A DNA stretch of 11,668 bases from Streptomycetales bacterium (GTDB taxonomy: Bacteria; Actinomycetota; Actinomycetes; Prado026): NCBI GenBank assembly GCA_025361995.1, contig JANYIP010000045.1, forward strand, positions 1 through 11,668, written 5' to 3'. Below the pieces are notes generated by a model. It was not told the DNA's origin and made no database searches. It saw only the letters and a list, made by a program, of their open reading frames with translations. Positions 5,903-11,668 of this stretch are shown here, piece after piece. Each line of letters begins with the position of its first letter. Position 1 is the stretch's first letter. Position numbers and translations under genes: made by a program.

Positions 5903-6529
5903 CTAGTGCCCGCGGGCGACCCACGCGTCGTACTCGGTCGCCTCCGCACCGACGGAGGTCTCGTCGCCGTGACCGGTCAGCACCCGGGTCTGCGGCGGTA
6001 GCGGCAGCAGCTGCCCGCGGATCGAGTCGAGGATCGTGGGGAAGTCGCTGTACGACCGGCCGGTCGCCCCGGGCCCGCCCCCGAACAGCGTGTCGCCGGA
6101 GAGCACCACGCCGAGCGCTGGCACGTGCAGGCAGACGCCGCCCGGCGAGTGGCCGGGGGTGTGCAGGACATGGACCTCCACGCCCGCGACCTCGAGGGTG
6201 TCCCCACCGGCCAGCTGCGACGGCGTGCGGTCCGGGTAGACGACGTCCCACAGCATCTGGTCGCTGGCGTGCAGCAGGATCGGCGCCCCGGTCGCGTCGG
6301 CGACGGCGCCGGCCCCGCCGATGTGGTCGTCGTGGCCGTGCGTGCAGACCACCGCAAGGAGCGCGCGCCCGCCCACCGCGGCGAGGATCGCCGCCGGGTC
6401 GTGCGCGGCGTCGACCACGATCACCTCGTCGTCGTCGCCGAGGAGCCAGACGTTGTTGTCGACCTCCCAGGTGCCTCCGTCCAGCGAGAACGTGCCGCTG
6501 GTCACCAGCCGTTCGACGCGGGCAACCAT
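5903..6529 (-). CDS. Glyoxalase-II-like MBL-fold hydrolase (mscR partner)
   Basis: 208 aa, a full-length single-domain metallo-beta-lactamase fold. The metal site is complete: THGHDDH (His64, His66, Asp68, His69), His127 in HTPGHSPG, Asp146 in SGDTLF and His187 in TGHGDE. ATG 6529 follows AGGAG at 6535-6539, which overlaps the stop of the dehydrogenase gene (gap of 8 bp between the two genes), so the two are co-translated. An MBL protein directly after mscR is a known actinobacterial pairing. Its likely task is hydrolysis of the S-formylmycothiol thioester or a related mycothiol thioester, completing formaldehyde oxidation to formate. That substrate is inferred from context and homology to glyoxalase II, not shown. 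No signal peptide; expected to be cytoplasmic. Confidence 0.88.
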   Translation of the reverse strand: MVARVERLVTSGTFSLDGGTWEVDNNVWLLGDDDEVIVVDAAHDPAAILAAVGGRALLAVVCTHGHDDHIGGAGAVADATGAPILLHASDQMLWDVVYPDRTPSQLAGGDTLEVAGVEVHVLHTPGHSPGGVCLHVPALGVVLSGDTLFGGGPGATGRSYSDFPTILDSIRGQLLPLPPQTRVLTGHGDETSVGAEATEYDAWVARGH

Positions 6530-6537
6530 GAACTCTC

Positions 6538-7623
6538 CTAGAGGACGACGACGGAGCGCAGCACGTCGCCGTGGTGCATCTTCTCGAACGCTGCCTCGAC
6601 CCCGTCCAGGCCGATCGTCTCAGACACGAACCGCTCCAGCGGCAGCCGCCCCTGCAGGTACAGCTCGATCATCGTCGGGAAGTCCCGCGACGGCAGGCAG
6701 TCGCCGTACCAGCTGGACTTCAGCGACCCGCCCCGGCCGAAGACCTCGATCAGCGGGAGCTCGATCGTCATGGTCGGGTTGGGCACTCCGACGAGGACCA
6801 CAGTGCCGGCCAGGTCGCGCGCGAAGAACGCCGTCCGGTACGTCTCCGGCCGCCCGACGGCGTCGATGACTACGTCGGCCCCGAACCCGTCGGTGAGCCC
6901 GCGGATCGCCTCGACCGGGTCCGACGACGTCGAGTTGACCGTGTGAGTTGCGCCGAAGTCCTTGGCCCAGGCGAGCTTCCGGTCATCGACGTCGACGGCG
7001 ATGATCGTGCGCGCGCCGGCCAGCCGAGCGCCGGCGATGGCCGCGTCCCCGACGCCGCCGCAGCCGATCACCGCCACGGTGTCGCCACGGCCGACCCCGC
7101 CGGTGTTGATAGCAGCCCCCAGACCGGCCATCACGCCGCAGCCGAGCAGGCCTGCGACCTGCGGCGGCGCCTTCGGGTCGACCTTGGTGCACTGCCCCGC
7201 GGCGACCAGGGTCTTGTCGGCGAAGGCGCCGATCCCCAGCGCCGGCGACAGCGGGGTGCCGTCCTCGAGCGTCATGGGCTGCACCGCGTTGTGGGTGCTG
7301 AAGCAGTACCAGGGGCGCCCCCGGCGGCAGGCCCTGCACTCGCCGCAGACCGCGCGCCAGTTGAGGATCACGTAGTCGCCGGGCGCGACCTCCGTGACGC
7401 CGTCACCGACCGACTCGACGATCCCGGCCGCCTCGTGCCCGAGCAGGAACGGGAAGGCGTCGTTGATGCCGCCCTCGCGGTAGTGCAGGTCGGTGTGGCA
7501 CACGCCGCAGGCCTGCACCTTGACCTTGGCCTCGCCGGGACCGGGGTCCGGGACCAGGACGGTCTCCAGGGTGACCGGAGCACCCTTCTCCCGCGCCACG
7601 ACGCCACGTACCCGCTCCGCCAT
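6538..7623 (-). CDS. mscR: S-(hydroxymethyl)mycothiol dehydrogenase
   Basis: 361 aa, the usual length for this zinc-dependent medium-chain alcohol dehydrogenase of class III type. The catalytic zinc ligands are Cys42 (CGVCHTD), His63-Glu64 (LGHEAAG) and Cys162 (GLLGCGV). The structural zinc lobe is Cys93, Cys96, Cys99 and Cys107. The NAD site is VIGCGGVG (185-192) followed by Asp211 (IIAVDVDD). It oxidises the spontaneous adduct of formaldehyde with mycothiol; some family members also reduce S-nitrosomycothiol. The choice of thiol is inferred from the match to MscR and the actinobacterial setting. Start: ATG 7623 with a perfect AGGAGG at 7629-7634. Three GGTCC repeats lie immediately upstream of the Shine-Dalgarno. 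It is the first gene of a three-gene unit with the MBL and nuclease genes. Confidence 0.92.
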   Translation of the reverse strand: MAERVRGVVAREKGAPVTLETVLVPDPGPGEAKVKVQACGVCHTDLHYREGGINDAFPFLLGHEAAGIVESVGDGVTEVAPGDYVILNWRAVCGECRACRRGRPWYCFSTHNAVQPMTLEDGTPLSPALGIGAFADKTLVAAGQCTKVDPKAPPQVAGLLGCGVMAGLGAAINTGGVGRGDTVAVIGCGGVGDAAIAGARLAGARTIIAVDVDDRKLAWAKDFGATHTVNSTSSDPVEAIRGLTDGFGADVVIDAVGRPETYRTAFFARDLAGTVVLVGVPNPTMTIELPLIEVFGRGGSLKSSWYGDCLPSRDFPTMIELYLQGRLPLERFVSETIGLDGVEAAFEKMHHGDVLRSVVVL

Positions 7624-7628
7624 CTGTG

Positions 7629-7634
7629 CCTCCT
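7629..7634 (-). promoter_or_regulatory. Strong Shine-Dalgarno of mscR
   Basis: AGGAGG, 5 nt before the ATG at 7623. It is the strongest ribosome site in the window and fits a highly translated detoxification enzyme. Confidence 0.8.
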
Positions 7635-7638
7635 GATC

Positions 7639-7653
7639 GGTCCGGTCCGGTCC
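7639..7653. repeat. (GGTCC)x3 tandem repeat in the mscR leader
   Basis: Three perfect GGTCC units on the plus strand (GGACC on the minus strand), directly upstream of the Shine-Dalgarno. It may be a binding site or a slip-prone tract; it does not pair with the ribosome site. Confidence 0.75.
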
Positions 7654-7682
7654 GCGCCTGACGCCACTGCCCGCGTCCGCAC

Positions 7683-7688
7683 ACCTTA
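7683..7688 (-). promoter_or_regulatory. Possible -10 box for mscR
   Basis: TAAGGT on the minus strand fits TAnnnT and would give a leader of about 50 nt that includes the GGACC repeats. The -35 position is poor and overlaps a hairpin, so an activator would probably be needed. Confidence 0.3.
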
Positions 7689-7697
7689 GGAGGTCGC

Positions 7698-7736
7698 GGC
7701 TGCACTGCGCAGCCCGGCCCTGACTGACGAGTCAGG
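7698..7736 (-). terminator. Two consecutive hairpins after the DUF6758 gene
   Basis: First, CCTGACT (7719-7725) with AGTCAGG (7730-7736) is a perfect 7-bp stem with a 4-nt loop that contains the DUF6758 stop codon. Second, GGCTGC (7698-7703) with GCAGCC (7709-7714) is a 6-bp stem with a 5-nt loop. No U-tract follows. Together they likely end or attenuate transcription before mscR. Confidence 0.5.
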
Positions 7737-8361
7737 CGAGCCGCGGGCTCGGGGCGCCGAAGGGCAGGTCGAGCGGGTGGCCGGTGTCCCGCAGGTCCAC
7801 CAGCGCCAGCCGGTCCTGGACCACGAGCCCGGCCGTCTCGGGCCACAGCACGGCCCACAGCCAGTAGCCCAGCGCCTCCCCCACGTACACGACCCGGTCG
7901 TCAGCGGCCTCGATGTTCCAGAGCGCGGTGGGGTGGCCGGCCGCGTGCACGCGGGCATGCGGGGCGGTCCGGTCGGACAGCGGGCCGGCGTCGGGCCCTG
8001 GGAGCCCGGCAAGCCGTGCGCCCAGTCCGATTCCCGGCTCCTCGGCGACGAGCAGCAGCTCGCCGGTCCCCCCCAACGGGGCCGGCCCGGACAGCCCGAC
8101 CACGGTTGCCTTCGCGCCGGTCCGCTCGTCACCCGCGTGCGCCGTACCGGTCACCAACCAGCCGGGCGGCAGCGGCCAGGGGCACCAGACCGGGACGCCC
8201 GCGCGGGCCACCAGCCAGTCCACCGACTCGGCGGTCGGCACGAGCGTACGCCGGTGGAAGGGGTGGACCTCGCCGTGCTCGGGGCAGATCCAGGCGCTCG
8301 ACCGCAGCCCCGGGGCGTCCAGACGACCGGTGCAGCGCGGGCAGACCGGCTCCGGTCTCAT
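7732..8361 (-). CDS. DUF6758-type zinc-ribbon protein
   Basis: 209 aa. I recognise this as the conserved actinobacterial family annotated DUF6758, with no known function. A short N-terminal zinc knuckle is formed by Cys7, Cys10, Cys26 and His29 (CPRC and CPEHG). The remainder holds family-typical blocks: WCPWPLPPGWLVTG, GTGELLLVAEEPGIGLGARLAGL, a GEALGYWLWAVLWPE segment, and a final LPFGAPSPRL. The segment around YWLWAVLWP is strongly hydrophobic and Trp-rich but too short and too broken to be a sure membrane helix. ATG 8361 begins the zinc knuckle; no Shine-Dalgarno is seen and the MaoC stop is 31 bp upstream, so the gene probably shares that mRNA. Its stop codon sits inside a perfect hairpin. 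Confidence 0.85.
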   Translation of the reverse strand: MRPEPVCPRCTGRLDAPGLRSSAWICPEHGEVHPFHRRTLVPTAESVDWLVARAGVPVWCPWPLPPGWLVTGTAHAGDERTGAKATVVGLSGPAPLGGTGELLLVAEEPGIGLGARLAGLPGPDAGPLSDRTAPHARVHAAGHPTALWNIEAADDRVVYVGEALGYWLWAVLWPETAGLVVQDRLALVDLRDTGHPLDLPFGAPSPRLA

Positions 8362-8392
8362 GTGCGAAGCGTCGACCGGTGCGCGCCGAAGG

Positions 8393-8896
8393 TCAAGAGG
8401 TCGGTACGGGCCGTCCCGGCTGATCGCCGCCGCGTGCCTGCCCGTACGACTGCTTCGGGACCATGACCTTGCGCCGGAAGACGCACACGACGGTGCCGTC
8501 CTGGTTGTAGCCCTTGGTCTCCACGTACACCACACCGCGGTCGTCCTTGGACTTCGACTCGGTCTTCTCCAGCACGGTCGTCTCGCCGTAGAGGGTGTCG
8601 CCGTGGAAGGTCGGCGCGACGTGCTTGAGCGAGGTCACCTCGAGGTTGGCGATGGCCTTGCCGCTCACGTCGGCCACCGACATCCCGAGCAGCAACGAGT
8701 AGATGTAGTTGCCCACCACCACGTTCTTGCCGAACTCCGTGCTCGCCTGCGCGTAGTGCGCGTCCAGGTGCAGCGGATGGTGGTTCATCGTGAGCAGGCA
8801 GAAGAGGTGGTCGTCGTACTCGGTCACGGTCTTGCCCGGCCAGTGCTTGTACGTCGCGCCGACCTCGAACTCCTCGTAGTACCGGCCGAACTGCAT
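8393..8896 (-). CDS. MaoC-like hydratase (mesaconyl-CoA-hydratase type)
   Basis: 167 aa, one hot-dog domain. ATG 8896 has AAGGAG 8 nt upstream (8905-8910). The active-site stretch is TMNHHPLHLDAHYA: His43 aligns with the catalytic His of MaoC hydratases, while the usual Asp is Asn38. That Asn-His form is seen in the subgroup near mesaconyl-CoA hydratase and the mycobacterial Rv2499c type, which commonly sit beside an acyl-CoA dehydrogenase gene. It would hydrate a 2-enoyl-CoA in branched-chain or C5 acid metabolism; the exact substrate cannot be read. An acyl-CoA dehydrogenase does lie upstream, but three unrelated genes have come between. The C-terminal tail after residue 150 is polar and probably disordered. 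Confidence 0.85.
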   Translation of the reverse strand: MQFGRYYEEFEVGATYKHWPGKTVTEYDDHLFCLLTMNHHPLHLDAHYAQASTEFGKNVVVGNYIYSLLLGMSVADVSGKAIANLEVTSLKHVAPTFHGDTLYGETTVLEKTESKSKDDRGVVYVETKGYNQDGTVVCVFRRKVMVPKQSYGQARGGDQPGRPVPTS

Positions 8897-8951
8897 GCGT
8901 CTCGCTCCTTCAGCTGACCATCGCTTTGATCGAGCGCCCACCATCGTCCAC

Positions 8952-10022
8952 CTAAGCCACGGTTGACCAGTCGACGGGTACGCCATGAGCCGGCGCAGAC
9001 CCGATCAGCAGGTCCACGACGCCGTCCGGCCAACTGGACAGCCGCACCTCGTGGCGCCAGGGCCGGTCAGCGCCGGGGTCTGGCCCACGCTCGAAGCGTA
9101 CGTACGCGAACCGCGCCGACGCCGACGCCTGCGCCCCGAGAGCGGCCACCGCGGCGAGCGTCCGGGCGCGCTCCGCGGCGTCGAGGTACTGCCACATGAC
9201 CGAGTGCCACAGCACCGTCACCATCCCCGGCCGCAGCTCGATCGACTCGACAAGGTCGGCGGCGCCGATGCGCAAGAGCTGCGCGGGTACGTCGACCGCG
9301 ACCGCCAAGGCCGCCCGCAGCCGCTCCAGGCGGCGGACGTCGTCCGGCCAGACGTACGAGGTCAGGATCAGGCGGCCCTGCGTGGTCTCGGCGTCCACCG
9401 GGAAGAGGTCGCCGCCGATGCGCTCGACCACCTCGTACGGCGGGGCGACGACGGCCGGCAGGGGTGAGTCGATGAGCTGGCCAGGCCCGACCGGGAGGCG
9501 GTCCGCACGCAGGTTCAGCCCACCGCTGGTACCGATCTCGAACAGCCGCACCGGCAGGCCACCCGTCCAGCCGGCGACGTGCGCGAGGCCGCCCAGCAGC
9601 GGCGCGGAGCGACCGACCTCGTTGGTCTGCGGGGGACGTTCCAGGGTCTGGCGCAGGACCCGCTCGTGGGTGGTCAGCGCCGCGAGAAGGACCGGCCGTG
9701 CACCAGCGGGATCGGCCGTCCCGCCCACGCTCGGGAAGTACAGCGCGAGCTCGGGCGCTTGCCGGGCGAGGACCAGCCGGTGCAGGCCGCCGAAGAGCCG
9801 CAGCAGAGGGACGTCGTCACTGATCGTCTCCGGCCGCACCTGCGGCCCGATCCAGGCGGCGAGCAGGTCAGCGGTCGGCCCGCCTGCCTCGACGTCGTCG
9901 GCCAGGAACCCGCCGAGCACGCCGTACAGCGGCGATCCGTGGCTGGCGCAGTAGGCAGCCTGGCTGCGCAGGTACGCCAGCAGCGGCCCGGTGCCCACGT
10001 CCGGGGGGTGGCCGCCGGTCAC
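8952..10022 (-). CDS. DUF2332 family protein
   Basis: 356 aa. GTG 10022-10020 overlaps the upstream TGA as GTGA, so the longer open frame to 10232 is not used. I recognise the DUF2332 family; the function is unknown. Blocks typical of it are YCASHGSPLYGVLGG (24-38), LFGGLHRLVL (76-85), LPVRLFEIGTSGGLNL (156-171), TSYVWPDD (221-228) and TVLWHSVMWQYL (269-280). The EIGTSGGLNL run resembles motif I of a nucleotide- or SAM-binding Rossmann fold, and the following strand-loop IDSPLP could be the next element. A methyltransferase-like role is only a hypothesis. No signal peptide or membrane segment. A 55-bp gap separates it from MaoC, so a separate MaoC promoter is possible. Confidence 0.85.
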   Translation of the reverse strand: MTGGHPPDVGTGPLLAYLRSQAAYCASHGSPLYGVLGGFLADDVEAGGPTADLLAAWIGPQVRPETISDDVPLLRLFGGLHRLVLARQAPELALYFPSVGGTADPAGARPVLLAALTTHERVLRQTLERPPQTNEVGRSAPLLGGLAHVAGWTGGLPVRLFEIGTSGGLNLRADRLPVGPGQLIDSPLPAVVAPPYEVVERIGGDLFPVDAETTQGRLILTSYVWPDDVRRLERLRAALAVAVDVPAQLLRIGAADLVESIELRPGMVTVLWHSVMWQYLDAAERARTLAAVAALGAQASASARFAYVRFERGPDPGADRPWRHEVRLSSWPDGVVDLLIGSAPAHGVPVDWSTVA

Positions 10023-10585
10023 GTCAGGTCCACCGAAGCGCGCTCCGGGTCGCGCAGGTCGATCCCCTCCGCCACCCAGCGGGACTGCAGGGCGGCCGAC
10101 CCGTGCACCCGCCGCCAGGCGGCCTCGTTCGCCGTCATCGGCTGCAGCGGGAAGAACTGGACCGGTCCCAGGTCTGGCACCAGGCCACCCGGGGCGCCGA
10201 CGAGGACCGCGGAGAACGGAGCCCCGTCCCACAACGGCTCGGTCAGGTCCAAGGAGGCCCCCGCCGTCACGACCAGGCCCTCCACGAACGGCGCCATCGC
10301 CAGCACGGCGAGCCGACGGAAGATCGCGTCCCGCGGCGCCGCGAGCGACACCACGAGCTCGGCCCGCGGGCCGGCGGCCGGGTCTGGAGCCACGACCGTC
10401 GGGTCGGTCATAGGGTGCCGGGACATCCCGAGCGTCGCATAGCGCACGACCCGCAGGTCCGGCGCGGCGAGCCGCAGCACCTCCACCCGGTCGGTACCCA
10501 CGAACGTGACCGCGGCCCGGCCGGTCACCGGTCCGAACGACGTGACCAGGTGCGCCTCGACGGCGGCAAGGTCAGGTGCCGTCAC
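10019..10585 (-). CDS. Suppressor-of-fused domain protein
   Basis: 188 aa from GTG 10585, which overlaps the upstream TGA as GTGA. Family features are the YATLGMSRHPM segment (49-59), the RAELVVSL strand (74-81), FVEGLVVTAGASLDL (100-114), the FSAVLVGAPGG strand (124-134) and PVQFFPLQPMT with the helix ANEAAWRRVHGSAAL. Bacterial SUFU-domain proteins often act as toxin immunity proteins or scaffold factors, but this one has no toxin partner, only a stress-type membrane protein before it and a DUF2332 gene after it. I see no enzyme motif. The longer frame to 10639 is out of keeping with the overlap and lacks family sequence. Confidence 0.85.
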   Translation of the reverse strand: MTAPDLAAVEAHLVTSFGPVTGRAAVTFVGTDRVEVLRLAAPDLRVVRYATLGMSRHPMTDPTVVAPDPAAGPRAELVVSLAAPRDAIFRRLAVLAMAPFVEGLVVTAGASLDLTEPLWDGAPFSAVLVGAPGGLVPDLGPVQFFPLQPMTANEAAWRRVHGSAALQSRWVAEGIDLRDPERASVDLT

Positions 10586-11082
10586 GCCTCCAGCCGGGCG
10601 AGGACGCCCTTGGCCTCCTCGAGCTTGGGCCACGAGCACACCACGTCGTACGTCGTCGCCACGATCTGGCTGCGCGAGGTGAAGTCGCGCCGTCCACCGC
10701 TGAGCGCGTACCCCACTGCCCCGAACACACCCCCGAAGATCGCCCCGTAGGCGAGCCCGAAGAGGAGCAGCTCGAACGAGCTCGTCCCGCTCTTGGCGAA
10801 CAGGCTGAGCAGCAGCCCGACGAAGACGCCGAACCAGGCGCCCGCGCCGACCCCGCCAGCGATGGCGCGACCCCAGGTGAGCCGCCCCAGCACGGTCTCG
10901 GCCATCTTGAGGTCGCTGCCGACGATGCCGACGTTCTCGACCTGGAACTTGCTGTCCGACAAGAAGTCCACGGCACGCTGAGCCTCCGCGTACGTCTTGT
11001 AGCTCGCCACCAGCGGACGGTTCTGCACCGGCTGCTGCCCCTGCTGGCCAGGAAGGTTCGAGGCCGAGAACTGCTGCGCCAT
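10582..11082 (-). CDS. YflT-like general stress membrane protein
   Basis: 166 aa; ATG 11082 with AAGGAG at 11089-11094, 6 nt upstream. The first 20 residues are Gln/Pro-rich and flexible. Residues 24-70 form a small alpha/beta domain (VASYKTYAEAQRAVDFL, then FQVENVGIVGSDL) typical of general stress protein 17M/YflT. Two glycine-rich membrane segments follow: about 74-95 (AIAGGVGAGAWFGVFVGLLLSLF) and 104-127 (ELLLFGLAYGAIFGGVFGAVGYAL). The Gly-zipper spacing suggests helix packing. A short soluble tail ends with WPKLEEAKGVLARLE. Regulation under sigma-B-type control is common for the family, and no such promoter can be confirmed here. It begins the three-gene coupled unit with SUFU and DUF2332. 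Confidence 0.85.
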   Translation of the reverse strand: MAQQFSASNLPGQQGQQPVQNRPLVASYKTYAEAQRAVDFLSDSKFQVENVGIVGSDLKMAETVLGRLTWGRAIAGGVGAGAWFGVFVGLLLSLFAKSGTSSFELLLFGLAYGAIFGGVFGAVGYALSGGRRDFTSRSQIVATTYDVVCSWPKLEEAKGVLARLEA

Positions 11083-11121
11083 GAGGTGCTCCTTCGTGCG
11101 GTTCGCCGTCGAGACGTGCGG

Positions 11122-11668
11122 TCAGGTCCTGAGCTTGTAGTCCTCGAGCAGCCGGCGCCCGATGATCATGCGCTGGATGTCAGCGGTGCCCTCCCCGATC
11201 AGCAACATCGGTGCCTCCCGGTAGAGCCGCTCGATCTCGTACTCCTTGGAGTACCCATACCCACCATGGATGCGGAACGAATCCTCCACCACATCGCGGC
11301 AGTACTCGCTCGCCAGGTACTTCGCCATCCCGGCCTCGAGGTCATTGCGCTCCCCCGAGTCCTTCTTGCGCGCCGCCATGATCATCATCTGGTGCGCCGC
11401 CTCGACCTTGGTCGCCATGTCCGCCAGCCGGAACGCCACCGCCTGGTGCTCGGCGATCACCTTGCCGAACGTCACCCGCTGCTGGGAGTACGCGATCCCC
11501 AGCTCGAACGCGCGGTGCGCCACCCCGCAGGCCCGGGCCGCGACGTTGACCCGGCCCACCTCGACCCCGTCCATCATCTGGTAGAAACCCTGCCCCGACT
11601 CCCCGCCCAGCAGCGCCGACGCCGGCAGCCGCAACCCGTCCATCACCAGCTCGGTGGTGTCGACGCCC
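11122..11668 (-). CDS. Acyl-CoA dehydrogenase, C-terminal part
   Basis: Partial: the reading frame stays open to the right edge (GVDTTELVMDG at the first residues), and the N-terminal domain and start are outside the window. The visible 182 residues hold the end of the beta domain (LPASALLGG) and the C-terminal helical bundle. The catalytic base is most likely the Glu of IGEGTADIQR, at the same place as in medium/short-chain enzymes. YSQQRVTFGKVIAEHQAVAFRLADM and SFRIHGGYGYSKEYEIERLYREA are hallmark FAD and substrate stretches. It would desaturate an acyl-CoA with FAD and pass electrons to ETF. The substrate is unclear; a MaoC-type partner downstream suggests branched-chain or C5 acyl-CoA. 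The stop is 39 bp from the stress protein gene. Confidence 0.9.
   Translation of the reverse strand, partial: GVDTTELVMDGLRLPASALLGGESGQGFYQMMDGVEVGRVNVAARACGVAHRAFELGIAYSQQRVTFGKVIAEHQAVAFRLADMATKVEAAHQMMIMAARKKDSGERNDLEAGMAKYLASEYCRDVVEDSFRIHGGYGYSKEYEIERLYREAPMLLIGEGTADIQRMIIGRRLLEDYKLRT

Noticed and set aside
5892..6251. N-terminal extension of the nuclease
   Set aside because: It overlaps the MBL gene on the same strand; the N-terminal sequence is not family-like and ATG 5891 follows the MBL stop by 11 bp.
6571..7689. Long plus-strand open frame opposite mscR
   Set aside because: It is the antisense of a well-supported enzyme, with low-complexity Arg/Gly/Pro sequence and no motif; long antisense frames are expected at this GC content.

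Overview
The window is GC-rich, tightly packed DNA from a mycothiol-producing actinobacterium. The evidence is strong G/C at third codon positions, GTG starts, GTGA/ATGA stop-start overlaps, a DUF222/13E12-type HNH protein, a DUF6758-type protein, and a gene whose best match is S-(hydroxymethyl)mycothiol dehydrogenase. I cannot fix the genus. All genes lie on the minus strand except one divergent two-gene unit at 3594-4870. It reads as chromosomal housekeeping/accessory DNA. I see no tRNA, rRNA, CRISPR array or recognisable insertion sequence.

Left part (1-3530, minus strand). A DUF222-HNH protein (115-1416) has a possible promoter that overlaps a perfect DnaA-box 9-mer. Next are a membrane-anchored L,D-transpeptidase (1553-2296), a small double-CxxC protein (2440-2766) and an orphan ParA-type ATPase (2763-3530). 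The last two overlap by ATGA, so they form one translational unit. An 8-bp tandem repeat follows the small protein and puts a TGA in all three frames.

Divergent unit (3594-4870, plus strand). A probably leaderless alpha/beta hydrolase runs into a small RsbW-like HATPase. This pairing resembles partner-switching stress signalling. The unit converges on the next minus-strand genes at an unusual structure (about 4885-5007): a long imperfect inverted repeat that duplicates the 3' end of the neighbouring nuclease gene and encloses four G-runs.

Formaldehyde block (4983-7623, minus strand). Mycothiol-dependent formaldehyde dehydrogenase, a glyoxalase-II-like metallo-beta-lactamase fold hydrolase and a Cas4/AddB-type iron-sulfur PD-(D/E)XK nuclease follow one another with gaps of 8 and 11 bp. 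The first two would oxidise formaldehyde as its mycothiol adduct and probably hydrolyse the thioester. The nuclease is an unexpected but plausible DNA-repair partner.

Right part (7732-11668, minus strand). In transcription order there is the C-terminal part of an acyl-CoA dehydrogenase cut by the window edge, a YflT-like general stress membrane protein, a suppressor-of-fused domain protein, a DUF2332 protein, a MaoC-like hydratase and a DUF6758 zinc-ribbon protein. The stress, SUFU and DUF2332 genes are coupled by two GTGA overlaps and sit between the acyl-CoA dehydrogenase and MaoC genes, which usually belong together. Two hairpins at 7698-7736 probably separate this run from the formaldehyde block. 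No gene-free stretch exceeds about 145 bp.
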